A stretch of DNA of 6,306 nucleotides from an uncultured Collinsella sp. (GCA_958370325.1 CATXJW010000070.1:1-6306), one strand, 5' to 3'; positions 1-6,123 are shown, counted from the first letter of the stretch. A program made the numbers and translations. Notes: a model not told the origin generated them from the sequence alone.

Positions 1-54
1 CTGGTGATCTCCGCCTTGAGAGGGCGGCGTCCTAAACCGCTAGACGAACGGGCC
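1..54 (-). tRNA. tRNA-Glu (anticodon CUC), 3' part cut off by window edge
   Basis: The minus strand reads GGCCCGT as the 5' acceptor strand (54 to 48), then U8, a D arm, and an anticodon stem CCGCC/GGCGG at 23-27 and 11-15 enclosing the 7-base loop CTCTCAA (22 to 16). The anticodon CTC lies at 18-20, reading GAG codons. The D-arm sequence CGTCTAG and the overall layout match bacterial tRNA-Glu. The variable loop begins near position 10, and the T arm and 3' acceptor strand lie outside the window. It therefore cannot be seen whether the 3' CCA is encoded or must be added by the enzyme of the neighbouring cca gene. The gene lies 178 bp beyond the cca stop codon in the same orientation. Confidence 0.93.
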
Positions 55-88
55 ACATGACATCTGCACTGCCGTGCTGCGAGGACAT

Positions 89-117
89 ATATTACGGGAC
101 AAAAAACATCAGCGCAA
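89..117 (-). promoter_or_regulatory. Candidate sigma-70-type promoter of tRNA-Glu
   Basis: On the minus strand, TTGCGC (112-117) is followed after exactly 17 bp by TAATAT (89-94). Transcription would start near 82, giving a leader of about 28 nt before the tRNA 5' end at 54. The -10 box matches 4 of 6 consensus bases and the -35 box 3 of 6, so the call rests mainly on spacing and position ahead of a stable-RNA gene. Confidence 0.42.
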
Positions 118-132
118 GAAGAAATTCCAAAT

Positions 133-151
133 TGCCGAAAAATTGTCGGCA
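133..151 (-). terminator. Weak candidate terminator downstream of cca
   Basis: A 6-bp inverted repeat, TGCCGA (133-138) and TCGGCA (146-151), has a 7-nt A/T-rich loop. On the minus strand it is followed by ATTTGG and, a little later, ATTTCTT, which is not a proper U-tract. It is the only hairpin I see between the cca stop (233) and the tRNA promoter. The rest of 55-232 has no gene that I can support. Confidence 0.27.
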
Positions 152-232
152 GCTTATGGAACACGCAGGTCAGCAGGGTAGTTAATTTGGGACGGGGCTT
201 ATTTAGCTACTCCAAGCGAAGTCGAAGGATGA

Positions 233-1627
233 TTATTCTAGGTTGAGATGAGCCAGGAGGGACTCACGATCGTTGGGGATGTTGTCCTCGATCACCGCGT
301 CGAGGGCGGCGTTGAGAAGCTGGCCCAGCTCGGGCCCCGGCTTCACACCGGCACGAATCAGGTCACCGCCGTTGATGGCGAGCATCTTGAGTGTATAGGG
401 CTCCCCCGCCTCCAACAGATCATGGGCGAGTGAGCGCATCTCTTCGATCGTCTCGACGTAATAGAAACACGACGGGGCCTTACCGAGCGTATCGGCACGC
501 TTAAGATCCATGAGCTCGTCAATCAGACGTGGCGTATCGACGCCCTCGCCCGAAAGCGCGCGCATCATATTAAGCAGGCAGGAGCGCTCGGGACGCAGCG
601 GCTTGTCGTGATATTTAATGAGCAGGCACACGTCGCGCACCAAGTCGTGCGAGAGAGCCAGGCAATCCATAATGACGCGCGCCTTCTTGGCGCCGAGCTC
701 GGGATGACCGTAGAAGTGGCCGCTGCCCGCATGGTCGACCGTAAAGCAATCGGGCTTGGAGACGTCATGCAAAAACGCTGCCCACATTAAGCTCGGCGAA
801 GGCACCACGCCGTCGCACAGCGCCAGCTCCCCTGCCACCGTCAGCACGCGGGCGATATGCTCGTAGACGTTAAACGCATGATAGACGCTGCGTTGATCAA
901 ACCCGCGGCCCGCTGCCAACTCGGGCACGGCGGCGCAGATGAGCTCGGGGTAGCGCAGCATGGCGTCTCCCCCATGACCGGTCGAAAGAATGCCCTCGAG
1001 CTCAATACCCACGCGCTCGCGCGCCACGGCGTCGAGCAGCGGCGCGCACTCGGCAAGCGCGCGCTTAGTCTCGGGCTCAATCATAAAGTCCAGGCGGCAG
1101 GCAAAGCGCACCGCACGCAACATGCGCAGGGCGTCCTCGTTAAAGCGACGCCTGGGATCGCCGACAGCGCGAATCAGCTTGCGCTCCAAGTCACCCTGGC
1201 CGTCGTAGCGGTCGACAAGCCCGCGCTCGGGATGCCAGGCCATAGCGTTGACGGTAAAGTCGCGGCGCGCCAGATCGTCCTCGAGCGAGGCGGCACGCTC
1301 CACACTCTGGGGATGGCGACCATCGGTGTAAAAGCCATCCAGACGGTACGTGGTGACCTCGATACGCTCGCCATCGGAAATAGCCGTGATTCCGCCAAAT
1401 TTAATGCCCGACTCCACAACCGCGATGCCGGCTGCCTCGAGCGCCGCCTTTGACTCCTGCCACAGGCCGCTGCAACACATATCTACATCGTGGCTGGGGC
1501 ATCCCATCAACGCGTCACGCACCCAACCGCCCACATACCAGGCCTCAAGACCGGCATCCTCGAGGGCTCGCAACACGCGCAGAGAGGCGGCTGACGGCTG
1601 CGTGGCGTTGAGCGAAACATTGCACAT
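233..1627 (-). CDS. cca: CCA tRNA nucleotidyltransferase with HD domain
   Basis: The enzyme builds or repairs the 3'-CCA end of tRNAs in the cytoplasm, using CTP and ATP without a nucleic-acid template. The 464-residue protein shows the class II nucleotidyltransferase head: YVGGWVRD (31-38), the metal-binding pair D47/D49 in HDVDM, RRDFTVNAMA (121-130), and EDALR (164-168), the EDxxR motif that pairs with the incoming base. An HD domain follows (H287-D288 in FLHD, with H304, H308 and D379 as possible further ligands). The tail INGGDLIRAGVKPGPELG (418-435) is typical of bacterial CCA enzymes. I chose the ATG at 1625-1627 because AGGAGG lies 8 nt upstream. The frame stays open to 1813, but that extension resembles no CCA enzyme and runs back through the preceding gene's terminator. 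No convincing promoter is visible in 1628-1758. A poly(A) polymerase is the main alternative; the HD domain and tail favour CCA addition. Confidence 0.93.
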   Translation of the reverse strand: MCNVSLNATQPSAASLRVLRALEDAGLEAWYVGGWVRDALMGCPSHDVDMCCSGLWQESKAALEAAGIAVVESGIKFGGITAISDGERIEVTTYRLDGFYTDGRHPQSVERAASLEDDLARRDFTVNAMAWHPERGLVDRYDGQGDLERKLIRAVGDPRRRFNEDALRMLRAVRFACRLDFMIEPETKRALAECAPLLDAVARERVGIELEGILSTGHGGDAMLRYPELICAAVPELAAGRGFDQRSVYHAFNVYEHIARVLTVAGELALCDGVVPSPSLMWAAFLHDVSKPDCFTVDHAGSGHFYGHPELGAKKARVIMDCLALSHDLVRDVCLLIKYHDKPLRPERSCLLNMMRALSGEGVDTPRLIDELMDLKRADTLGKAPSCFYYVETIEEMRSLAHDLLEAGEPYTLKMLAINGGDLIRAGVKPGPELGQLLNAALDAVIEDNIPNDRESLLAHLNLE

Positions 1628-1758
1628 TCCTGTGGCCTCCTGCGATTGCGGGTATATCGATTGACGGTTTCCAAGAAGTCTAGCAAGAAACGAGAGCGGG
1701 CGCACACGCAAACGCGTTTCAAGCACGATTGAATCCCAAGAGCTCTGCCACCGAAATG

Positions 1759-1794
1759 AAAAAGCACCCGCCTCGGTAATCCGAGACGGGTGCT
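1759..1794 (-). terminator. Intrinsic terminator of the downstream kinase gene
   Basis: The arms AGCACCCG (1763-1770) and CGGGTGCT (1787-1794) pair over 8 bp. A single C/A mismatch follows, then CTCGG (1772-1776) with CCGAG (1781-1785), closed by a 4-nt loop. On the minus strand the stem runs straight into TTTTT (1763-1759). It lies 34 bp past the stop codon at 1829, so it should separate this kinase from cca. Confidence 0.87.
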
Positions 1795-1828
1795 CAACAA
1801 AGCAAGAAACCAAGGCCCGTACGTTGCG

Positions 1829-2761
1829 CTAGCAGACCTGACGGATGGCAATGCCCTTCTGATACTCATCGACCTTGGCAAAGTCGCCCAGGCCCGGGCA
1901 CTCGACCACGTTGGCGCCGGTGGCCATCGAGAGGCGCAGGGCGTCCTCGACGCGCTCGGGAGCGTCGTGCCACACGGACAGGAAGGCGGCCAGCGAGGAA
2001 TCGCCGGCGCAGACCGTCGACAGCAGCTTGACGTCGAAGGTGCGGTTGGCAAACCAGATGTGCTCCCCGTTGGAGAAGTATGCACCGGCACCGCCGAGGG
2101 TCAGCAACACGTTCTTGGCGCCCTTGGCATGCAGCTCGGCCATGGCAGCCTTAACGGACTCATCGTCGCCGCCGCTCACCTTAATGCCAAAGATGTCGAG
2201 CAGCTCGTCGTCGTTGGGCTTAATGAGCAACGGCTCCATGGCAATGAGGTCGGCCAGCTGATGGCTCGAGATATCGAGCACGAACTCGGCGCCCTTTGCC
2301 TTAACACGGCGAAGCACCTCGGCAAGGAAACCCTCGGAGGTGTTGGGGGGCAGCGAGCCGCTGATGACCAGGCAGGTCATGTCATCGAGCGAATCGATAA
2401 GCTCAAACATTTCCTGCTCGTTGGCCTCGTTGATGGCGGCACCGGCGTTTACCATGTTGTATTCGGTGTCGGGACCGGCATTGAGAAACACGTTGACGCG
2501 CGTGATGCCGTCGGTCCACACGGGCTTGACGGGCACGCCCAGAGCCTCGGCGCCCTTGACGATAAACTCGCCCGAAAAGCCGGCGAAGAAGCCCAGGATC
2601 GTGGTGTCGACGCCGTAGTGATCGAGCGTAAACGAGACGTTGAGGCCCTTGCCGTTGGGCGTATAGACCGCGTTGCGCGTGCGGGTGACGGTGTTGGCCG
2701 AAAGGCCGTCGCAGGCGATGTTGTAGTCAATGGCGGGATTTGCAGTGAGCGTGTAAATCAT
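1829..2761 (-). CDS. 1-phosphofructokinase-family hexose kinase (FruK/LacC-type PfkB), copy 1
   Basis: This is an ATP-dependent sugar-phosphate kinase of the ribokinase (PfkB) superfamily, most likely converting fructose-1-P to fructose-1,6-bisphosphate. Tagatose-6-P or fructose-6-P cannot be excluded as substrate. The 310 residues carry the family landmarks in order: TLTANPAID (4-12) with substrate-binding Asp12, NGKGLNVS (36-43), WTDGITRVN (82-90), ISGSLPP (133-139), KPNDDEL (181-187) and CAGDSS (251-256) with catalytic base Asp254. The first Gly of the usual GAGD anion-hole motif is Cys251. I start at the ATG 2759-2761, preceded by AAAGGA, instead of the GTG five codons upstream. This gives the MIYTLT N-terminus of the family and exactly the length of the paralogue at 2951-3883, with which it shares about half its residues by eye over the first 96 positions. 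It sits between its own candidate promoter and a strong terminator, so it is probably transcribed alone. Confidence 0.88.
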   Translation of the reverse strand: MIYTLTANPAIDYNIACDGLSANTVTRTRNAVYTPNGKGLNVSFTLDHYGVDTTILGFFAGFSGEFIVKGAEALGVPVKPVWTDGITRVNVFLNAGPDTEYNMVNAGAAINEANEQEMFELIDSLDDMTCLVISGSLPPNTSEGFLAEVLRRVKAKGAEFVLDISSHQLADLIAMEPLLIKPNDDELLDIFGIKVSGGDDESVKAAMAELHAKGAKNVLLTLGGAGAYFSNGEHIWFANRTFDVKLLSTVCAGDSSLAAFLSVWHDAPERVEDALRLSMATGANVVECPGLGDFAKVDEYQKGIAIRQVC

Positions 2762-2795
2762 GAATGTTCCTTTCACAAGGCAACGTGTTAATGAA

Positions 2796-2824
2796 AGTAT
2801 ATTCCACGCATCGGTAAAAGGCTA
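2796..2824 (-). promoter_or_regulatory. Candidate promoter of kinase copy 1
   Basis: The minus strand carries TATACT (2796-2801), matching 5 of 6 bases of the -10 consensus. It lies 17 bp downstream of TAGCCT (2819-2824), a poor -35 box. Transcription would start near 2789 and give a leader of roughly 28 nt. Its place between the upstream terminator (2891-2922) and the gene supports a promoter here, but the weak -35 leaves the exact boxes open. Confidence 0.42.
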
Positions 2825-2890
2825 GGACAACTCGGTAAACGGTGTGGAAGCGATGGAGTACGGCAGAACATGTCTCCCCCATGGCAGAAC

Positions 2891-2922
2891 AAAAAAGGCG
2901 CCCCGGCCGAAACCGGGGCGCC
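2891..2922 (-). terminator. Strong intrinsic terminator closing the ptsH-ptsI-kinase operon
   Basis: A perfect 10-bp GC stem, GGCGCCCCGG (2897-2906) with CCGGGGCGCC (2913-2922), has a 6-nt loop and is followed on the minus strand by TTTTTT (2896-2891). It lies 28 bp past the stop codon at 2951-2953. Both the stem and the U-tract are textbook, so transcripts from the pts side should end here before kinase copy 1. Confidence 0.94.
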
Positions 2923-2950
2923 GCATGCGCACGAATATGTCGCGTTTCGA

Positions 2951-3883
2951 TTACTGACGATCGAGCTTGCGGACAGCAACGCGCTTGCTGTACTCATCGA
3001 CGTGACCGAAGTCGCCGATGCCGACGGACTCGGCAACGTTGGCGCCGGTGGCCATAGCGAGCTTCATGGCCTCCTCGACGTTGTCGCGATCCCTGTACCA
3101 CTTGTGCAGGAACGCAGCGAGGGTGCAGTCGCCGGCGCAGACGGAAGAGACCAGCTTGATGTTGAACTCACGCTTGGCATACCAGATGTCCTCGCCGTTG
3201 GAGAAGTAAGCGTCACCGCGGCTACCACGGGTGAGCAGCACGTTCTGGACGCCGGCCTCGTGAGCCAGCTTCATGGCAACGCGGACCTCGTCGTCGGTGT
3301 CGACCGGCACGCCGAAGATAGCCTTCATCTCGTGATGGTTCGGCTTGATGAGCAGCGGCTTCTTGTGAGCGAGCTCCTTGAGCTTGTCGGAGGACAGGTC
3401 CAGGACGACGTCGGCGCCACGGGCCTGAGCGTGCTCCATGACCTGAGCCAGGAAGTCGGGCGTAGCTTTGGGAGGCACGGAGCCGGAGACGATCAGGCAC
3501 TCAAGATCGCCCGCGGTGTCCAGGATGTTGTAGAGCTCCTCCTGGTGCTGCGGCGTGATCGGAGCACCCGGGTTCAGGATGCCGTACTCGTGCTGGCCAT
3601 CGTTGACGTAGGTGTTGATGCGCGTGATACCGTCGGTCCAGACCGGGCGGCACAGGCAGCCCAGGTTCATGACCTCCTCGACGATGAACTTGCCCGTGAA
3701 GCCGGCGAAGAAGCCGAGAGCGACGGTGTCGACGCCCATCTTCTTAAAGGCGAAGGACACGTCGAGGCCCTTGCCGTTAGCCGTGTAGCTGGCCGAGCCG
3801 GTGCGGACGTTCTCGTCGGGCTCGAGCGGAGAGCTCGAAACCGTCATGTCGACAGCCGGGTTAGCGGTTAGCGTGTAGAACAT
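2951..3883 (-). CDS. 1-phosphofructokinase-family hexose kinase (FruK/LacC-type PfkB), copy 2
   Basis: This second PfkB-superfamily kinase has 310 residues, the same as its neighbour. Its likely role is phosphorylating a sugar phosphate delivered by the PTS (fructose-1-P is the best guess) on the way to glycolysis. Landmarks are TLTANPAVD (4-12), NGKGLDVS (36-43), WTDGITRIN (82-90), VSGSVPP (132-138), KPNHHEM (180-186) and CAGDC (249-253) with catalytic Asp252. Two positions are odd: Cys249 replaces the first Gly of GAGD, and Asp41 replaces the Asn usual after GKGx in the substrate-binding loop. The ATG at 3881-3883 is preceded by AGGGGG at 8 nt. It lies 74 bp after ptsI with no promoter I can find between them and is followed by a strong terminator, so it reads as the last gene of the pts operon. 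The exact substrate cannot be read from sequence, and the Asp41 change makes a shifted specificity possible. Confidence 0.88.
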   Translation of the reverse strand: MFYTLTANPAVDMTVSSSPLEPDENVRTGSASYTANGKGLDVSFAFKKMGVDTVALGFFAGFTGKFIVEEVMNLGCLCRPVWTDGITRINTYVNDGQHEYGILNPGAPITPQHQEELYNILDTAGDLECLIVSGSVPPKATPDFLAQVMEHAQARGADVVLDLSSDKLKELAHKKPLLIKPNHHEMKAIFGVPVDTDDEVRVAMKLAHEAGVQNVLLTRGSRGDAYFSNGEDIWYAKREFNIKLVSSVCAGDCTLAAFLHKWYRDRDNVEEAMKLAMATGANVAESVGIGDFGHVDEYSKRVAVRKLDRQ

Positions 3884-3884
3884 T

Positions 3885-3900
3885 TACAGTACCCCCTGTA
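3885..3900 (-). promoter_or_regulatory. Small hairpin presenting the ribosome binding site of kinase copy 2
   Basis: In the minus-strand transcript, TACAG and CTGTA (3896-3900 and 3885-3889) form a 5-bp stem just before the start codon. The loop GGGGTA plus the adjacent AG of the stem contain the Shine-Dalgarno sequence AGGGGG. The stem is short and A/U-rich, so it may only tune initiation or have no effect. Confidence 0.35.
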
Positions 3901-3905
3901 TATGT

Positions 3906-3947
3906 GAGGGCCGCGTGGCCGGCCCATTCCAACCACGCGGTTACCTC
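3906..3947 (-). other. Intercistronic stem-loop between ptsI and kinase copy 2
   Basis: CCGCGTGG (3911-3918) and CCACGCGG (3933-3940) pair perfectly over 8 bp around a 14-nt loop. GAGG (3906-3909) with CCTC (3944-3947) can extend the stem across a small internal loop. No run of T follows on the minus strand, so it does not look like an intrinsic terminator. It sits 11 nt beyond the ptsI stop codon and could protect the ptsI mRNA 3' end, act as a processing site, or set the expression ratio of the two genes. The palindrome GGCCGGCC (3917-3924) overlaps one arm and offers a competing fold. Confidence 0.5.
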
Positions 3948-3957
3948 TGATACCAAA

Positions 3958-5661
3958 TTAGCGAGCTGCGGACTCGAGCAGTGCCTTGACCTCGGCAGCG
4001 GTGTTGCAGGCGAGCGCCTTCTCGGCGAGCTCGTCGCACTCGGCCTTGGTCCACTGGCTGATGGTCTTGCGGGCGCGCAGGATGGACGGAGCGCTCATCG
4101 AGAACTCCTCCAGGCCCCAGCTGATCAGCAGCGGCTCGAGCAGCGGATCGGCAGCAGCCTCGCCGCACATACCGACCATGATGCCGGCCTTCACGCCGCT
4201 CTCGATGATGTTCTTGAGCGAGCGGAGCACGGCGGGATAGTAAACCTGGTACAGGTTGGAGATGGTGTCGTTACCACGGTCGGCGCACATGGTGTAGCCG
4301 ATCAGGTCGTTGGTGCCGATGGAGAAGAAGTCGGCGACCTCGGCCAGGCGGTCAGCGAGCAGCGAGGCGGCAGGCGTCTCGACCATGATGCCGACCTCGA
4401 TGTTCTCGTTGAACTTGCGACCCTCTTCGGTCAGCTCGGCCTTGCACTGCTCGACGAGCTCCTTGACAGCCAAGACTTCCTCGACGCAGGTGACGAGCGG
4501 GATCATGATCTTGACGTCACCGAAGGCGCTGGCGCGCAGCAGGGCGCGGAGCTGGACCTTGTACTGGTCGGGGTTGGCCAGGCAGTAACGCACGGCGCGG
4601 AAGCCCATGAAGGGGTTCTCTTCCTTGACCATGTGCAGGTACGGAATCTCCTTGTCGCCACCCACATCGAGCGTGCGGATGATGACCGGAGCGCCCTTGA
4701 GCGCGCTGGCGACCTTACGGTAGGCGTTGAACTGCTCCTCCTCGGAAGGAAGCTCAGCAGAGTCCATGAACAGGAACTCGGAACGGAACAGGCCGATAGC
4801 CTCGGCGTCGTGATCGAGCGCGTTGGGCACGTCATCGGGGTTGCCGATGTTGCAGGCGATGATCTTCTTGATGCCGTCGGCAGTCACGGACGGCTTGCCG
4901 CGGAAGGCCTCGAGAGCCGCCTTCTCGGCAGCAAAAGCCTCGGCCTTGGCAGTGTAGGCGGCGAGCGTCTCCTCATCGGGATCGGCCTCGACGATACCCT
5001 TGCCACCGTCAACGACAACGGTCATGCCGTTGCGCAGTGCGGTGCAGCTGTTGGAAACCGAAAGGACAGCCGGGATCTCGAGGGCGCGCGCAATGATTGC
5101 GGAGTGCGACGTGCGGCCACCGGTCTCGGTGACGATACCGGCAACGTGGGCCTTATCGATCGTGGCGGTCATGGACGGCGTAAGGTCGTGCACGACAACG
5201 ACGGTGTTCTCGGGCAGGACGGAGAGGTCGACGACCTCCTTGCCCAGCAGCTCGGCCAGAATACCGGTGCGGATGTCGGCGATGTCGGCCGCGCGCAGAC
5301 GGAACATCTCGTCGTCCATGGACAGGAACATGTTCTCGAACATGGTCGAGGTGTCCATGAGTGCCTGCTCGGCGCAGGTGCCGCCGTCAATGGCGGCGTT
5401 GATGGCGTCGGTCATGCCCGGATCCTGAGCCAGGACAATGTGTCCGCTCATGATCTCGGCCTCGGCCTCGCCCACCGTCTCCTTCATGTGGTCGGCCTGA
5501 GCCTGGGTCTTCTCGCAGAAGACCGAAAGAGCGGTCTGATAGCGCTCCTTCTCTGCTGCCGAATCAGCAACCTCGTGCGGCTCAAACGTCAAGTCGGGAT
5601 CGACGGCGACCATGACGGTGCCGATACCGATGCCCTCGGAAGCGTTGACTCCCTGATACAT
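3958..5661 (-). CDS. ptsI: PTS Enzyme I (phosphoenolpyruvate-protein phosphotransferase)
   Basis: Enzyme I starts the sugar phosphotransferase system: it takes phosphate from PEP onto a histidine and passes it to HPr, in the cytoplasm. The 567 residues (E. coli protein about 575) show the whole family plan. An N-terminal HPr-binding/phosphohistidine part ends in GGRTSHSAI with active-site His186. The PEP-binding barrel follows, with FRSEFLFM (292-299), RTLDVGGDKE (329-338), ENPFMGFRAVR (348-358), GIMVETP (424-430) and GTNDL (449-453), and then GMCGEAA (497-503) with catalytic Cys499. I chose the ATG at 5659-5661 because AGAGG lies 7 nt before it and the family's short N-terminus (MYQGVNASEGIGIG) begins there. 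An ATG two codons upstream sits too close to that site, and the frame's open end at 5715 has no family likeness. ptsH lies 133 bp upstream and a sugar-phosphate kinase 74 bp downstream, as expected for a general PTS operon. One oddity is GYTMCADRGN (454-463), where most homologues have QYTLAVDRGN. Confidence 0.97.
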   Translation of the reverse strand: MYQGVNASEGIGIGTVMVAVDPDLTFEPHEVADSAAEKERYQTALSVFCEKTQAQADHMKETVGEAEAEIMSGHIVLAQDPGMTDAINAAIDGGTCAEQALMDTSTMFENMFLSMDDEMFRLRAADIADIRTGILAELLGKEVVDLSVLPENTVVVVHDLTPSMTATIDKAHVAGIVTETGGRTSHSAIIARALEIPAVLSVSNSCTALRNGMTVVVDGGKGIVEADPDEETLAAYTAKAEAFAAEKAALEAFRGKPSVTADGIKKIIACNIGNPDDVPNALDHDAEAIGLFRSEFLFMDSAELPSEEEQFNAYRKVASALKGAPVIIRTLDVGGDKEIPYLHMVKEENPFMGFRAVRYCLANPDQYKVQLRALLRASAFGDVKIMIPLVTCVEEVLAVKELVEQCKAELTEEGRKFNENIEVGIMVETPAASLLADRLAEVADFFSIGTNDLIGYTMCADRGNDTISNLYQVYYPAVLRSLKNIIESGVKAGIMVGMCGEAAADPLLEPLLISWGLEEFSMSAPSILRARKTISQWTKAECDELAEKALACNTAAEVKALLESAAR

Positions 5662-5686
5662 TCCCATTCCTCTCTCCGTGTCATGT

Positions 5687-5715
5687 GATAAAGCGTTTTG
5701 CCATATCCATGACAA
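5687..5715 (-). promoter_or_regulatory. Possible internal promoter ahead of ptsI
   Basis: TTGTCA (5710-5715, 5 of 6 matches to the -35 consensus) is followed after 17 bp by TTTATC (5687-5692, 3 of 6). The -35 box overlaps the U-tract of the hairpin between ptsH and ptsI. A good -35 with a poor -10 makes this tentative; it would give ptsI some expression independent of ptsH. Confidence 0.28.
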
Positions 5716-5749
5716 AAGAGCGCAGCTACCTTAAGACAGGTCACTGCGC
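5714..5749 (-). terminator. Weak, probably leaky terminator between ptsH and ptsI
   Basis: The outer arms GCGCAG (5720-5725) and CTGCGC (5744-5749) pair over 6 bp. A 2x2 internal loop leads to ACCT/AGGT (5728-5731, 5738-5741) around a 6-nt loop. On the minus strand the stem is followed by TCTTTTG, a short interrupted U-tract. It lies 45 bp past the ptsH stop. The imperfect stem and short tract fit partial termination, which would make more ptsH than ptsI transcript, in line with HPr usually being in excess over Enzyme I. Confidence 0.55.
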
Positions 5750-5794
5750 CCCCAAATATGAACTTAGTTGTTCAACATGCGACCCGTTTGAGTT

Positions 5795-6058
5795 CTACTC
5801 GCCAAGACCGCTCTTGATGAGCTCGATGGCAGCAGCCAGAGCCTCGGCCTCGTCGGCGCCGTCGCACTTGACCTCGACCTCGGTGCCGCAGGGGATACCA
5901 GCAGCCATGAGGGCCATCGGGGACTTGCCGTTGACCTCCTTCTCGGGGGTGACGACCGTCACGTCACAGGCGTACTTGCCCATGGTGGAGGCAAACAGAC
6001 CAGCCGGACGCATGTGCAGACCCTGAGGATTAACGAGGGTAGCCTTCTCAGAAACCAT
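5795..6058 (-). CDS. ptsH: PTS phosphocarrier protein HPr
   Basis: HPr shuttles the phosphoryl group from Enzyme I to the Enzyme II complexes. At 87 residues it has the usual family length. NPQGLHMRPAG (10-20) holds the phosphorylated His15 and the Arg17 that supports it. GKSPMAL (44-50) holds Ser46, the residue phosphorylated by HPr kinase in Gram-positive bacteria, followed by the conserved AAGIPCGTEVEV strand region. Ser46 suggests a regulatory role beyond sugar transport, but no HPr kinase gene is in view and Pro47 is unusual where Ile or Leu is common. The ATG at 6056-6058 has AAGGAG 6 nt upstream. That ribosome binding site is part of a 7-bp inverted repeat in the leader. ptsI follows in the same orientation, and the two probably share a transcript. 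Confidence 0.97.
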   Translation of the reverse strand: MVSEKATLVNPQGLHMRPAGLFASTMGKYACDVTVVTPEKEVNGKSPMALMAAGIPCGTEVEVKCDGADEAEALAAAIELIKSGLGE

Positions 6059-6061
6059 AAT

Positions 6062-6109
6062 TGACTCCTTTTTTGTGTTTAACCCCTGTCATGCATGTGA
6101 CAGGAGTCA
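6062..6109 (-). promoter_or_regulatory. Nested leader hairpin sequestering the ptsH ribosome binding site
   Basis: In the minus-strand RNA, UGACUCC (6109 to 6103) is perfectly complementary to GGAGUCA (6068 to 6062), which contains the GGAG of the ptsH Shine-Dalgarno site. Between them lies a second hairpin, CCTGTCA/TGACAGG (arms 6085-6091 and 6098-6104) with a 6-nt loop. The two helices share two bases (6103-6104), so they nest with a shortened inner stem or compete at the junction. No U-tract follows the inner hairpin, so control would act on translation. The role is inferred from base pairing only. Confidence 0.5.
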
Positions 6110-6123
6110 GATTCACGACGTTG

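Noticed and set aside
857..1453. Plus-strand frame of 198 codons inside cca
   Set aside because: It is wholly antisense to a well-supported cca gene with intact catalytic motifs, and it shows no domain of its own.
1628..1813. 62-residue N-terminal extension of cca
   Set aside because: A strong AGGAGG sits before the ATG at 1625-1627, the extension has no likeness to CCA enzymes, and it overlaps the terminator at 1759-1794.
1790..3871. Two plus-strand frames of 333 codons each (1790-2791 and 2870-3871) antisense to the two kinases
   Set aside because: Each shadows one kinase in the same relative frame, and they resemble each other only because the kinases are paralogues. Both run through terminator hairpins of the real genes.
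3917..3924. GGCCGGCC palindrome as a separate regulatory site
   Set aside because: An 8-bp GC palindrome is expected at some frequency in GC-rich DNA, and it is already part of the intercistronic stem-loop.
3904..5688. Plus-strand open frame of 594 codons antisense to ptsI
   Set aside because: It mirrors ptsI almost exactly; GC-rich codon use in ptsI keeps the opposite frame free of stops. Its product is low-complexity (rich in Gly, Asp, Val, Leu, Glu) with no recognisable domain.
5662..5715. 18-residue N-terminal extension of Enzyme I
   Set aside because: The family N-terminus begins at the ATG at 5659-5661 with a well-placed ribosome binding site; the extension lies over a promoter-like region.
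6085..6104. CCTGTCA/TGACAGG hairpin as a ptsH attenuator terminator
   Set aside because: The stem is followed by GGTTAAACAC in the transcript, with no U-tract, so intrinsic termination is unlikely; a translational role fits better.
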